A stretch of 64,000 nt of DNA from Acinetobacter sp. NIPH 2699 (lineage in GTDB: Bacteria > Pseudomonadota > Gammaproteobacteria > Pseudomonadales > Moraxellaceae), in assembly GCF_022549355.1 (NCBI RefSeq), contig NZ_JAKZGL010000010.1, positions 36,110 to 100,109 of the forward strand, given 5' to 3'. Positions 1 to 10,467 of this stretch are shown here, in pieces. The notes below the pieces were generated by a model that was given only the letters and a program-made list of their open reading frames with translations, searched no databases and had not been told where the DNA came from. Each line of letters starts with the position of its first letter. The first letter of the stretch is position 1. Position numbers and translations under genes: made by a program.

Positions 1-89
1 ATATACAGAAAATTCTAACAAAAATATGTAAAAAAATTTTTTTCGTAAGTTTTGTGAGAACTTTCTTAAAAACCTCAAGGCTAATATAA

Positions 90-131
90 CAGAGCCACTA
101 TAAAAAAAACTATAGTGGCTCTGTTTTTTTT
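90..131 (+). terminator. Rho-independent terminator left of lysC
   Basis: A perfect 13-bp inverted repeat (CAGAGCCACTATA at 90-102 and its complement at 111-123) encloses an A-rich loop and is followed by eight T on the plus strand. The T-run is only on the plus side, so it would stop a plus-strand transcript entering from the left. Read on the minus strand it is a hairpin between lysC and whatever lies beyond the window edge. Confidence 0.75.
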
Positions 132-171
132 ACTATTTACATGAAAGTAAATATGTTTAACTAGCTATTAA

Positions 172-1452
172 TTAAGCACGTACACTACTTTCGCCGTGTT
201 CGCGGTCTAAACCAAAAGCTGTATGTAAACAACGAACTGCTAACTCAAGATAGTTTTCTTCAATGATGACAGAAACTTTAATTTCTGAGGTAGAAATCAT
301 GAGAATATTAATGCTTTCTTCAGCCAATGCTGTGAACATTTTGCTTGCAACGCCAGCATGAGAGCGCATGCCAACACCAACGATAGATACTTTAACAATA
401 TCATCACGCGTTACAACTTCACATCCTTCAATGCTACTCGCTGTTTGATCTAAAATAGCTTTAGCTTTAGCAAGATCATTACGGTTCACAGTAAAAGTAA
501 AATCAGTTGTTCCATCTTCTTCTACATTTTGGATAATCATATCCACTTCGATATTGGCATTACTGATTGGTGACAAGATTTTAGACGCAATACCTGGTTC
601 GTCAGGAACACCCAAAATCGTTAATTTTGCTTCGTCACGGTTAAATGCAATACCTGCGATAATTGGTTGTTCCATATCGTCTTCCGCCTCAGTGGTAATT
701 AGTGTGCCTACATTTTGTTTGAATTCTTCATCAAAAACACCATCATCATCATTGTCAAAACTTGATAATACGCGCAATGGAACTTGATATTTACCTGCGA
801 ATTCAACAGAGCGAATTTGTAAAACTTTTGAACCTAAAGATGCCATTTCCAGCATTTCTTCAAAAGAAATACGATCAATTTTCTTTGCTTTAGGTGCAAC
901 ACGAGGGTCAGTGGTATAAACACCATCGACATCGGTATAGATTTGGCATTCATCAGCTTTTAATGCGGCAGCAAGGGCTACACCAGAAGTATCTGAACCA
1001 CCACGACCTAAAGTTGTGGTATTGCCATTCGCATCAAAACCCTGAAAACCAGCGACAACCAATACACGACCAGCATCTAGGTCTTGGGTCATGATATCGG
1101 TATCAATTGATTCAATACGCGCCTTGGTAAATGCGCTATCCGTTTTAATACCAACTTGACGACCAGTATATGATTTAGCGTCTACACCAATTGAATTTAG
1201 TGCCATAGCTAACATGGAAATCGTTACTTGTTCACCCGTTGACACCATCTGATCAAGTTCACGAGGGTCAGGGGTGCTGGTAATGGCTTTTGCAAGCGCA
1301 AGTAAGCGGTTGGTTTCACCACTCATTGCAGACACGACCACGACCACTTTGTGACCATGATCATGCCAACGCTTGACACGATGAGCAACATTTAAAATGC
1401 GCTCAGGAGTACCCATCGAAGTACCGCCATATTTTTGAACGATTAAAGCCAT
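172..1452 (-). CDS. lysC: aspartate kinase
   Basis: Phosphorylates L-aspartate to 4-aspartyl phosphate, the first step to lysine, threonine, methionine and diaminopimelate. The 426-residue product has the kinase signature KYGGTS at residues 7-12, the VVSAMSGETNRL segment near residue 40 and GRGGSDTSG in the kinase core. Two ACT-type regulatory repeats occupy about residues 265-420, as in lysine/threonine-sensitive enzymes of the Pseudomonas/Acinetobacter type. It lies 63 bases downstream of alaS on the same strand, the usual alaS-lysC order of these bacteria; csrA normally comes next and would fall outside the window. Feedback inhibition is known for the family but not visible here. Confidence 0.97.
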   Translation of the reverse strand: MALIVQKYGGTSMGTPERILNVAHRVKRWHDHGHKVVVVVSAMSGETNRLLALAKAITSTPDPRELDQMVSTGEQVTISMLAMALNSIGVDAKSYTGRQVGIKTDSAFTKARIESIDTDIMTQDLDAGRVLVVAGFQGFDANGNTTTLGRGGSDTSGVALAAALKADECQIYTDVDGVYTTDPRVAPKAKKIDRISFEEMLEMASLGSKVLQIRSVEFAGKYQVPLRVLSSFDNDDDGVFDEEFKQNVGTLITTEAEDDMEQPIIAGIAFNRDEAKLTILGVPDEPGIASKILSPISNANIEVDMIIQNVEEDGTTDFTFTVNRNDLAKAKAILDQTASSIEGCEVVTRDDIVKVSIVGVGMRSHAGVASKMFTALAEESINILMISTSEIKVSVIIEENYLELAVRCLHTAFGLDREHGESSVRA

Positions 1453-1471
1453 AGTTATTCCATATAAGCCA

Positions 1472-1495
1472 TGACCCTGAGAGGCATCAGGGTCA
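1472..1495 (-). promoter_or_regulatory. intercistronic hairpin between alaS and lysC
   Basis: TGACCCTGA at 1472-1480 and TCAGGGTCA at 1487-1495 form a perfect 9-bp stem with a 6-base loop. No T-run follows on the minus strand, so it is not a full terminator. It may attenuate, stabilise or mark processing of an alaS-lysC transcript. Its function is inference. Confidence 0.45.
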
Positions 1496-1515
1496 GTTAC
1501 ACAAAAGTGAAGTTT

Positions 1516-4191
1516 TTATTGCTCAAGCCAAGCAGGCAGTGCTGCAATCACTTGATCAAACTTCTCGTTTAGTGGCGCGCCACCTTGTGCTAAGTCAGGT
1601 TTACCACCACCTTTACCACCCAGCTCTTGAGCCAAGTGTTTGATGATGTCACCTGCTTTTAGGTTTGCAGCATGTTGTTTAGCGACAGAGGCGATTAAAC
1701 TCACTTTATCACCATCAACGCCAGCTAAAATAATGACTGCATCTTCCAGTTTTGATTTTACGCTGTCATGTAGATTGCGTAATGATTTGGCATCCAAACC
1801 TTTTACCGTGGTGATCAGCGTTTGACGACCCGCGATCTCTTTCACTTGATCCAGTAAATCAGCAGCTTGGAAGCTTGCTAATTTTTGATTTAATTGCTCG
1901 ATTTGCTTTTGCAGACTTGAAGCCGTTTCAACAATTGCTTCAACTTTCTCGACGGTTTGATCTTTTTGTGCTTTTAACAAGCTGTTGATCGTTTGAATGT
2001 CATTATCTGCTTTTTGCACGGCTTCAACTGCTTGAGTACCTGTGATTGCTTCAATACGACGAATACCCGCAGCGACACCACCTTCGGAGGTGATTTTAAA
2101 CAAACCAATATCGCCAGTACGTTTAACATGAATACCGCCACAAAGTTCGATTGAGAAATTCTTTTCATCAATCACAGAACCCATTGAAAGTACACGAACT
2201 TCATCACCATACTTTTCACCAAAAAGCATCATTGCGCCTTTTGATTTAGCCGATTCAATATCCAAAAGCTCAGTGCTGACAGGGGTGTTGGCAATCACTT
2301 CAGCATTGACTAAACGTTCGATCTGTTGAAGTTGTTGAAATGAAACTGGCTGATCATTGGCAAAGTCAAAACGTAAAATATCGCTCGCAACCAAAGAACC
2401 TTTTTGCTGTACATGCTCACCAAGAATTTGACGTAAAGCAGCATGTAGAAGGTGGGTAGCAGAGTGATTACGTGCTGTTGCTGCACGAATGTCTGCTTTA
2501 ACGGTTGCTTCAACACTTTGAGTTGCTTTGAGGCTACCCATGGTGACGATACCTTGATGCACAAATGCGCCACCAGATTTCTTGGTATCTTGTACTTCGA
2601 AAATACCAGTATCGTTTTTGAAGATACCTGTATCACCGATTTGACCACCGCTTTCAGCATAGAAAGGAGTTTGGTTTAAAAGAATAAGTGCTTCATCGCC
2701 TTCATTGATTGCATCAACTTGAACGCCATCTTTGTAGATTGCAACAATTTGACCTTGACCCTGAGTTGCATCATAGCCATCAAATTGAGTTTCACCTTCA
2801 ACTTTGACGATGCTGTTGTAGTCAACTGCGAATTTGCCAGCATCACGCGCACGTTGGCGTTGTGCTGCCATTTCAACTTCAAAACCAGCTTCATCAATGG
2901 TGAGATCACGTTCACGTGCGATATCAGCAGTTAAGTCTGTTGGGAAGCCATAAGTATCGTAAAGTTTAAATACGGTTTCACCCGCAATCACGTTCCCTTT
3001 AAGTTGAGTCAGTTCAACTTCTAATAACTTCAAACCTTGCTCTAGTGTCTTTGCAAATTGCTCTTCTTCTTTGAGCAGTTGTGCTTCGATACGTGCTTGT
3101 TGTGCAGCAAGCTCTGGATAAGCTTCGCCCATCACTTCAATGAGTGGCTGTAACATCTTGTAGAAGAATGCACCTGTTGCACCCAACTTGTTACCATGAC
3201 GTACCGCACGACGAATGATGCGACGCAATACATAGCCACGACCTTCGTTTGAAGGATTTACACCATCCGCAATTAAGAATGAGCATGAACGTGCATGATC
3301 GGCAATCACTTTTAATGATGCTGGATATTCGACAGGTTTATTATTTTCTTTCGCTTCAGTTTCGATCGCTGTGGTATCTAAACCAATGATTTCAGCAGCA
3401 GCTTTTAATAAGTGTTGGAACAGGTCAATTTCGTAGTTTGAATTAACGTGTTGTAAAACAGCAGAGATACGCTCCAAGCCCATACCTGTATCAACAGAAG
3501 GTGCTGGAAGAGGGTGCATCACGCCATCCGCAGTACGGTTGAACTGCATGAAAACGTTATTCCAAATCTCAATAAAGCGGTCGCCATCTTCTTCAGGTGT
3601 ACCCGGTAAACCACCCCAAATATGATCGCCATGATCAAAGAAAATCTCTGAACAAGGACCACAAGGACCTGTATCGCCCATTGCCCAGAAGTTATCTGAA
3701 GCGTATTTTCCGCCTTTATTATCACCAATACGGATAATACGGTCGGTATCTAAGCCAATTTCTTTATTCCAAATATCAAAGGCTTCATCATCAGTATGAT
3801 AAACCGTCACATATAAGCGATCTTTAGGGAGAGCTAACCATTGTTCGCCAGTCAAGAAATCCCAAGCAAACTTTAATGCATCACGCTTGAAATAATCACC
3901 AAAAGAGAAGTTACCTAACATTTCAAAGAAGGTGTGGTGACGTGCGGTATAACCGACATTATCAAGGTCGTTATGTTTACCACCTGCACGGACACATTTT
4001 TGTGATGAAACTGCACGCACGTAGTTGCGCTTTTCTAAGCCTAAGAAGCAATCTTTAAACTGGTTCATACCAGCATTGGTAAACAGTAAAGTTGGATCGT
4101 TGGCGGGAACGAGTGAGCTCGAAGCGACACGTGTATGCCCTTGCGATTCAAAGTAACGCAAAAATGCTTCACGGATTTCAGCGGATGTCAT
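1516..4191 (-). CDS. alaS: alanine--tRNA ligase
   Basis: Charges tRNA-Ala with alanine and edits mischarged Ser/Gly. The N-terminus ([19 protein letters not shown]) and the class II catalytic core match AlaRS. The editing domain has the metal-binding HSATHLLH motif near residue 575 and CGGIH near residue 684. A coiled C-Ala region with a [14 protein letters not shown] segment closes the protein. I start it at the ATG at 4191, giving 891 residues; seven more in-frame codons upstream (to 4212) are not part of the conserved N-terminus. It is followed by lysC on the same strand. Confidence 0.97.
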   Translation of the reverse strand: MTSAEIREAFLRYFESQGHTRVASSSLVPANDPTLLFTNAGMNQFKDCFLGLEKRNYVRAVSSQKCVRAGGKHNDLDNVGYTARHHTFFEMLGNFSFGDYFKRDALKFAWDFLTGEQWLALPKDRLYVTVYHTDDEAFDIWNKEIGLDTDRIIRIGDNKGGKYASDNFWAMGDTGPCGPCSEIFFDHGDHIWGGLPGTPEEDGDRFIEIWNNVFMQFNRTADGVMHPLPAPSVDTGMGLERISAVLQHVNSNYEIDLFQHLLKAAAEIIGLDTTAIETEAKENNKPVEYPASLKVIADHARSCSFLIADGVNPSNEGRGYVLRRIIRRAVRHGNKLGATGAFFYKMLQPLIEVMGEAYPELAAQQARIEAQLLKEEEQFAKTLEQGLKLLEVELTQLKGNVIAGETVFKLYDTYGFPTDLTADIARERDLTIDEAGFEVEMAAQRQRARDAGKFAVDYNSIVKVEGETQFDGYDATQGQGQIVAIYKDGVQVDAINEGDEALILLNQTPFYAESGGQIGDTGIFKNDTGIFEVQDTKKSGGAFVHQGIVTMGSLKATQSVEATVKADIRAATARNHSATHLLHAALRQILGEHVQQKGSLVASDILRFDFANDQPVSFQQLQQIERLVNAEVIANTPVSTELLDIESAKSKGAMMLFGEKYGDEVRVLSMGSVIDEKNFSIELCGGIHVKRTGDIGLFKITSEGGVAAGIRRIEAITGTQAVEAVQKADNDIQTINSLLKAQKDQTVEKVEAIVETASSLQKQIEQLNQKLASFQAADLLDQVKEIAGRQTLITTVKGLDAKSLRNLHDSVKSKLEDAVIILAGVDGDKVSLIASVAKQHAANLKAGDIIKHLAQELGGKGGGKPDLAQGGAPLNEKFDQVIAALPAWLEQ

Positions 4192-4429
4192 AAAACGAGT
4201 ACTCACAACCAAGCGTCCATAATTTTGAAAGTGCTAAATTATAACGGAAAATACCTGCCCGACCAACGATTTTACAAGCAATATCATATAAAACTGTGAT
4301 TAAGCTAAAAATCTATATTCAACAATGCCATTCATGTTTTACCATAGAGGCGTTTGTTGATACTTAATAAATAGAGTGTCAGTAGATATTGATACACTAA
4401 GATGATGTTTTGATGAATAAGGGTTCTAC

Positions 4430-5452
4430 ATGCAACGTATCGCGATTAATGGCTTTGGAAGAATTGGTCGGAATGTATTACGTGCTTGGTTTGAAAACCC
4501 TAAACAATTTCAATTTGAAATCGTAGCGATTAATGATATTGCTGACGTACAAACTTTAGTGCATTTGTTTAAATATGACACCACACATGGGCGTTTTGCT
4601 GGGCAAGTCGAAATTCAAATTGAAAATGAACAGATTTTTCTCAATATTCAGTCCAACCAACGTCAGTTAAAATTACAAATATTTAAACAAGCCGAGCCAG
4701 AATTGTTGCCGTGGGCGTCTCTAAAGATTGATGTGGTGCTTGAGTGTACTGGCTTATTTCGTTCAAGAGCGGATGCAACTCGTCATATCGAGGCGGGGGC
4801 AAAGCGAGTCATCATCGGCGCTGCTCCATTTGACTCTGTGGACGCTGCGATTGTGTATGGTGTCAATCATGCCGAAGTAAAAGCAACAGATCAAATTATT
4901 TCCAGTGTGTCGTGTACTACGCAAGCCTTGGTTCCATTGGTCAAAATTATCGATGATGCCTTTGGAATCGAAACTGCATTAATGACTGAAATTCATGCGG
5001 TAACAGCAGATCAATCGGTACTCGATCATGCGCATCGAGATTTACGTCGTGCTAGAGCTTCGGGACAAAATATCATTCCAACCACATCCAGTGCATTGGG
5101 TGCGCTCAAACGTGTCATGCCGAAAATGGAAAATCGAATCGATGGTTATTCGATTCGTGTGCCCACGATAAATGTCGCGGCTATTGATTTAACCTTTATA
5201 TCTCAATCTCCGATTACCGTGCACAAGGTCAATGAAGTATTAAATAAGGCAGCACAATTTGATTATGCACAGATTATGCAAGTCACGGATGAAGACCTTG
5301 TATCAAGTGATTTTAATCATTCGCCTTATTCTTTAATTGTTGATTTAACTCAAACCATCGTTGTTGGTCATCAAGCTAAAGTTTTTGCTTGGTATGATAA
5401 TGAGTGGGGATATGCAAATCGCTTGCTGGATTTGTGCGAATCATTTGTGTGA
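4430..5452 (+). CDS. type I glyceraldehyde-3-phosphate dehydrogenase family protein
   Basis: NAD(P)-dependent dehydrogenase of the GAPDH/erythrose-4-phosphate dehydrogenase family, 340 residues. The Rossmann motif GFGRIGR is at residues 8-14. The catalytic cysteine is C162 in SVSCTTQALVP and the partner histidine is about H189 in EIHAVTADQ. The usual asparagine three residues after the catalytic cysteine (SCTTNC) is glutamine here, which still satisfies the loose GAPDH signature. The conserved DLRRARA and WYDNEWGYANR segments are present. GAPDH serving gluconeogenesis/Entner-Doudoroff metabolism is most likely; an Epd role cannot be excluded because no gene neighbour helps. It stands alone behind a 217-base gap. 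Confidence 0.9.
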   Translation: MQRIAINGFGRIGRNVLRAWFENPKQFQFEIVAINDIADVQTLVHLFKYDTTHGRFAGQVEIQIENEQIFLNIQSNQRQLKLQIFKQAEPELLPWASLKIDVVLECTGLFRSRADATRHIEAGAKRVIIGAAPFDSVDAAIVYGVNHAEVKATDQIISSVSCTTQALVPLVKIIDDAFGIETALMTEIHAVTADQSVLDHAHRDLRRARASGQNIIPTTSSALGALKRVMPKMENRIDGYSIRVPTINVAAIDLTFISQSPITVHKVNEVLNKAAQFDYAQIMQVTDEDLVSSDFNHSPYSLIVDLTQTIVVGHQAKVFAWYDNEWGYANRLLDLCESFV

Positions 5453-5494
5453 ATCGTTTAATTTAAAACTTATAAAATTAATTTGGGGATTTAA

Positions 5495-5800
5495 ATGACA
5501 TTGATGTTGATTTGGGGATTTATTGTACTGCTATTATTGGCGGTTATTTTCTTATTTTGGTTTCAGTTTAAAAACAACGAAGCGCCAAATTATGATGCTC
5601 AGGTTTTACAAGTAGAAGAAAAAGTTTTGCATTTAGAGCTACATCTTAAAAAGAGTTTGGAAATTATGCAGGACTTAGCCAAGAAAATGCATACTCAGCA
5701 AGAAGTGCTAGATAAGATGATTGCGAATGTTGCTGCGTTGGAAAAACAAAATGTTGAGTTGGTTAAAGTATTGGAGACTTTGGTCAGTTATCGAAAATAA
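5495..5800 (+). CDS. small membrane-anchored coiled-coil protein, unknown function
   Basis: I do not recognise this 101-residue protein. It has one hydrophobic segment at about residues 4-26 followed by a charged, leucine/valine-heptad region (about residues 37-97) that looks like a continuous coiled coil. This predicts a bitopic inner-membrane protein with a coiled-coil tail, the cytoplasmic side being likely from KNNE after the membrane segment. It starts 42 bases after the GAPDH-family gene on the same strand, and a hairpin follows its stop, so the two may share a transcript. Function is unknown. Confidence 0.7.
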   Translation: MTLMLIWGFIVLLLLAVIFLFWFQFKNNEAPNYDAQVLQVEEKVLHLELHLKKSLEIMQDLAKKMHTQQEVLDKMIANVAALEKQNVELVKVLETLVSYRK

Positions 5801-5811
5801 TTATTCATCAC

Positions 5812-5850
5812 AAACGTTTCCATTTGGTGAGGAAATGGAAACGTTATTTT
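5812..5850 (+). terminator. terminator-like hairpin after the coiled-coil gene
   Basis: AACGTTTCCATTT (5813-5825) and AAATGGAAACGTT (5833-5845) form a perfect 13-bp stem with a 7-base loop, then ATTTT. The T-tract is short, so termination may be partial. Confidence 0.6.
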
Positions 5851-6076
5851 GTGTTCAGTATTCAGGTTATTCAAAATTAAATAACAAGGCGATAGTTCAG
5901 GTATTGGGCAGTTCTTTGGGCTGCGAACTTTGCTTTTTGAGCCAAATGTATAATATTAATCTATTGAAATTATTGGTTAATTATATAAAATCTGTTTGAT
6001 TTTTAGAGAGTGGAATAAGCAGTTTTTATTCAAATTCTCAGGTGCATCGCATAAATCTTCATGCTACACTACGCTG

Positions 6077-6101
6077 AATCGGGCATTCACCCGATTTTTT
6101 T
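6077..6101 (+). terminator. terminator or attenuator in the hisZ leader
   Basis: AATCGGG (6077-6083) and CCCGATT (6090-6096) with a 6-base loop are followed by a T-tract ending at 6101. It lies 57 bases before the hisZ start. It may end the upstream transcript or, if the hisZ promoter lies further left, act as an attenuator. Confidence 0.65.
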
Positions 6102-6157
6102 ATGTGGCTGCTTTTTGTGTGGATGCTTCCACGGTGAACAGATTTTAGGTTTGAAAC

Positions 6158-7324
6158 ATGACCATTTCAGAGACATGGTTGCTCCCTGACGGGGTGGCAG
6201 ATGTATTACCCGAACAAGCGCAAGTGGTTGAAACACTGCGCCGAGAAGCTTTAGATTTCCTTGCAGTTCGAGGTTATCAATTGGTCTATACGCCATTTAT
6301 TGAACACATCGAATCGTTGTCCTCACTTTCCGAATCCAATCAAGATTTAGATTTAGTTACTTTCAAAGTAATTGATCAACTATCTGGTCGTTTGCTTGGA
6401 ATTCGTGCAGATATGACACCGCAAGTTGCACGTATTGATGCACATGTTCTTCCAGTTGAAGGCGTTGCGCGTTATTGCTATGCAGGCACAGTATTACATA
6501 CAAAACCACAGAACTTTAATGCCACGCGTGCACCTTTACAGTTAGGTGCGGAATTGTATGGTCATGATAGCATCGAAGCTGATGTTGAAATGATCGATGT
6601 AATGTTGGCTTTGATAGAGCACACGCATAATCTAGATGGTGTTCACTTAGATTTAGGGCATGTTGGTTTATTCCGCAGCTTGGTCAAACGAGCAGGGTTA
6701 AATAAAAATATTGAAAACCAACTGTCAGATTTATATCAACGTAAAGCTTTGCCTGAGTTAGAAGAATTTACTCAAGATTTGGCAATGGGCGCTGACTTTT
6801 ATGCGCTTGGGCGTTATGCAAGTGATTTAGATGCATTACAAACGCATTTAAGCCAAGATATTTTAAATGATGTTGATTTTAAAAATGCATTTGATGCATT
6901 AAAAACAACATTTGCTCAAATTCAATCACAGTGGTCTAACCTGAATATTGGGATAGATGTGATCGAATTACGCAGTTATCACTATCATACAGGTTTAATG
7001 TATGCCATTTATGCGCCTAATCGTGCTGCACCACTGGCACAAGGTGGGCGTTATGATGGAATAGGTGAGCATTTTGGACGTGCACGTCCAGCAACAGGAT
7101 TTAGTTGTGACTTATATGCTTTAGGCGCGGCACAGTTTGTAGCAATAGAAACTGTGGTTGCACCTAAGGGTTATGAGCATGAGTTATTAAAGGCAATCGC
7201 AGATGCACGAAGCCAAGGTCTACGTGTGGTGCAATTGTTAGGTAATGATGATCTAAGCTCGGTACCTTATGCGACCCATCAAATGGTGTCGCAAAATGGA
7301 CAATGGGTGATTGAAAAAATTTAA
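6158..7324 (+). CDS. hisZ: ATP phosphoribosyltransferase regulatory subunit HisZ
   Basis: HisZ is a histidyl-tRNA-synthetase paralogue that lacks aminoacylation function and complexes with the short HisG to form the first enzyme of histidine biosynthesis. The 388-residue length, without a C-terminal anticodon-binding domain, fits HisZ rather than HisRS. Class II fold elements are visible: an N-terminal DVLPEQAQVVETLRR helix, a motif-2-like YCYAGTVLHTK segment and a motif-3-like AQGGRYDGIG...PATGFS segment. It is 58 bases upstream of purA on the same strand, the order commonly seen in Acinetobacter and Pseudomonas. hisG is not in the window. Confidence 0.93.
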   Translation: MTISETWLLPDGVADVLPEQAQVVETLRREALDFLAVRGYQLVYTPFIEHIESLSSLSESNQDLDLVTFKVIDQLSGRLLGIRADMTPQVARIDAHVLPVEGVARYCYAGTVLHTKPQNFNATRAPLQLGAELYGHDSIEADVEMIDVMLALIEHTHNLDGVHLDLGHVGLFRSLVKRAGLNKNIENQLSDLYQRKALPELEEFTQDLAMGADFYALGRYASDLDALQTHLSQDILNDVDFKNAFDALKTTFAQIQSQWSNLNIGIDVIELRSYHYHTGLMYAIYAPNRAAPLAQGGRYDGIGEHFGRARPATGFSCDLYALGAAQFVAIETVVAPKGYEHELLKAIADARSQGLRVVQLLGNDDLSSVPYATHQMVSQNGQWVIEKI

Positions 7325-7367
7325 TTGCTAGGTTGTAACAGCTTAGTTTCCAATTTTAACAGCATGA

Positions 7368-8702
<1,335 letters not shown>

Positions 8703-8720
8703 GCTGAATCGGTGATAAAA

Positions 8721-8752
8721 AAGCTCTCAAATTTGTTTTGAGAGCTTTTTTT
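8721..8752 (+). terminator. Rho-independent terminator of purA
   Basis: AAGCTCTCAAA (8721-8731) pairs with TTTGAGAGCTT (8737-8747), with a 5-base loop and a run of T after it. Confidence 0.9.
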
Positions 8753-8784
8753 ATGGAAAATTTTTGAAAAAGAGAGATGATTGC

Positions 8785-9090
8785 ATGACTTTAAAACTGA
8801 TAGCTGAGGACTTTATTCAACCAGATAAAATTGAAATCGTTTTACCGCTTTATCAGGAGCTTGTTGAGAAAACAAAAGCTGAAGTAGGATGCATCGCCTA
8901 TGATCTTTATCATGATATAAAGCAGAAAGGGCATTTTGTTTTTATTGAAGAATGGGTTGATCGAGCTGCTTTAGATCAGCATGTTCAATCAGAGCATTTT
9001 CAAAGGCTTGTAGATCAAATTGATCTATATCAAGTTCGTGCAGGTCGTTTTACTCATTTACATGGTTTTGAGACATTATTACAAGAATAG
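8785..9090 (+). CDS. ABM-domain protein, putative quinol monooxygenase (YgiN-like)
   Basis: A 101-residue single-domain member of the antibiotic biosynthesis monooxygenase (dimeric alpha-beta barrel) family. The pattern IEIVLPLYQELVEKTKAEVGCIAYDLYHD followed by FVFIEEWVDRAALDQHVQSEHF is typical: the strand-helix repeat and the EEW/H residues are characteristic of YgiN-type proteins. Members act on quinones or reactive intermediates, but the substrate cannot be read from sequence. The ATG at 8785 is chosen over an upstream in-frame TTG (8764) because AGAGAG lies 8-9 bases before it. It stands alone after the purA terminator. Confidence 0.8.
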   Translation: MTLKLIAEDFIQPDKIEIVLPLYQELVEKTKAEVGCIAYDLYHDIKQKGHFVFIEEWVDRAALDQHVQSEHFQRLVDQIDLYQVRAGRFTHLHGFETLLQE

Positions 9091-9228
9091 TTTTTTGTGC
9101 ATTTAATATATTGATCAAAGCGGCGACGATAGCAAAAAATCAGATTTTTATTCCTATCTTTGTTATTTCACAGCTTGAAAGATACCCGTTATATTTGTTT
9201 TACGTTCAAACAAAGAGGGTCTTTAGCT

Positions 9229-9363
9229 ATGACGAAAAAGAGTATTCGCTACAATGGATATGAATTAGCATGCCGATGTTAAGTTATATCAGAGCGATTA
9301 AAAAGGTACGAACCAATTCTGATCAGGCGGGGAGCAGCGTTGGTTTGAACATTTTAATATAAT
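9229..9363 (+). pseudogene. possible decayed small gene
   Basis: The stretch 9091-9429 holds no intact gene. At 9229 an ATG preceded by AAAGAGGG opens a frame (MTKKSIRYNGYELACRC) that stops after 17 codons at 9282. The reading continues in another frame from 9269 as HADVKLYQSD, stop, KGTNQF, stop, SGGEQRWFEHFNI. The composition of these pieces looks protein-like, so I infer a short protein gene broken by a frameshift and two stops. The family is not identified. It could also be noncoding, or only the 17-residue frame may be translated. Confidence 0.3.
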
Positions 9364-9405
9364 AAAAACAATCCTATTTATAAATAAAAAATTCTAAAAA
9401 ATCTG

Positions 9406-9431
9406 AGAGAACCGAAAGGTTCTCTTTTTTT
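9406..9431. terminator. bidirectional terminator with GAAA tetraloop
   Basis: AGAGAACC (9406-9413) and GGTTCTCT (9418-9425) flank a GAAA loop. A T-run follows on the plus strand, and an A-run (9396-9401) serves as T-run on the minus strand. It sits at the stop codon of the minus-strand lipoprotein gene. Confidence 0.85.
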
Positions 9432-10362
9432 ATAAACCAGTCGATCCATATAGATAGATATAACCCAACATTAGGCTATGTAATTTTGTATTATTAAATA
9501 TGACACTATAATCATTAGGATTATAAACTCCATTAGTACATTTTAGATCATAAATTCCACACGAAAATGGGTAAAGTATTAAGTTGGGCGGGGTTAAAGA
9601 AACGTATTGAACTTGATTGTTTTGGATACCTATACTTAATTCTTCAAGTTGAAAAGCTGCTTGATTGTGGTTGGTAAATGAAAGTTTTTTATATTGAGTT
9701 GATAAAGATGATTTTTGGTCTAGTTCTGATGGAAGAGCTGATACATTCAAGGTACGGGATTGACTTGAGGGTAATTGAACTTTAGTAGGAGCTTCTGTAA
9801 GAATACCCTCAATAAAGCCTGAAAGAGTGATTGTATTAGGCAATTCGTTTGTCCATGCTGACTTACTTAATAAGAGGTTATTAAAGTTAAGCATTGCTTG
9901 ACCAGTTTTTATATTGATTGAACTTATAATAGTAGGGCATGGGTTGTCATTTTTAGAACAGCGAAACTCTTGCTGTATGCTTAACTGCCTCCCATTTTTC
10001 TTAAATTGTATAAGTTTAATAGAGTTTGGCGTTGAGTTGATTAGCTCATCGTAGTTGGCTTCTAGACGATAAAGTGTATTTGTATCAATATTAAAATCAA
10101 ATTCTAGCTGATAACTTTGTTTAAATTGATTGTTCTCTTTAGTAAAAATTTGAGTGTAGCGATATACAGGCTCATTTACATTTTTGGACTGAGCAGAAGG
10201 TAGAGGTGTGTTTAAAAATTTTAAGTCTGTTTTAACCTCAGTCTCTACTTTCGGCGTAGTGTAGTTGGTATCTGAATTTGAAGAACCACCTCCACAGGCA
10301 GATAAAAATATAATTGTGCTCAAAAGACCAAGAATAGATATACGCTTATTGTGGTTATACAT
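9430..10362 (-). CDS. putative lipoprotein, unknown function
   Basis: A 310-residue secreted lipoprotein: a basic N-terminus, a hydrophobic stretch, then a lipobox LSAC with the acylated cysteine at C23, followed by GGGSSNSD, a flexible linker typical of outer-membrane lipoproteins. The rest is rich in beta-prone, Ser/Thr/Asn residues and has cysteines in pairs (CSKNDNPC, CGIYDLKC) that could form disulfides in the periplasm. I recognise no domain. It is a single gene with its own terminator. Confidence 0.8.
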   Translation of the reverse strand: MYNHNKRISILGLLSTIIFLSACGGGSSNSDTNYTTPKVETEVKTDLKFLNTPLPSAQSKNVNEPVYRYTQIFTKENNQFKQSYQLEFDFNIDTNTLYRLEANYDELINSTPNSIKLIQFKKNGRQLSIQQEFRCSKNDNPCPTIISSINIKTGQAMLNFNNLLLSKSAWTNELPNTITLSGFIEGILTEAPTKVQLPSSQSRTLNVSALPSELDQKSSLSTQYKKLSFTNHNQAAFQLEELSIGIQNNQVQYVSLTPPNLILYPFSCGIYDLKCTNGVYNPNDYSVIFNNTKLHSLMLGYIYLYGSTGL

Positions 10363-10467
10363 TTGAATTCTACCAATAGAGATATTGTATAAATTATCTG
10401 TATTTGATTAATGATAATTTTTCAATGCCATTATATAGAATGTTATGTGCACATGACCATTTATTTA

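Noticed and set aside
1974..2171. Frames antisense or offset to alaS and other long genes
   Set aside because: They are shadows in other frames of well-supported genes, with codon composition that follows the host gene.
5879..5935. tRNA-like or hairpin region after the coiled-coil gene
   Set aside because: AGTTC/GAACT pairing is short and no cloverleaf or conserved T-loop can be drawn.
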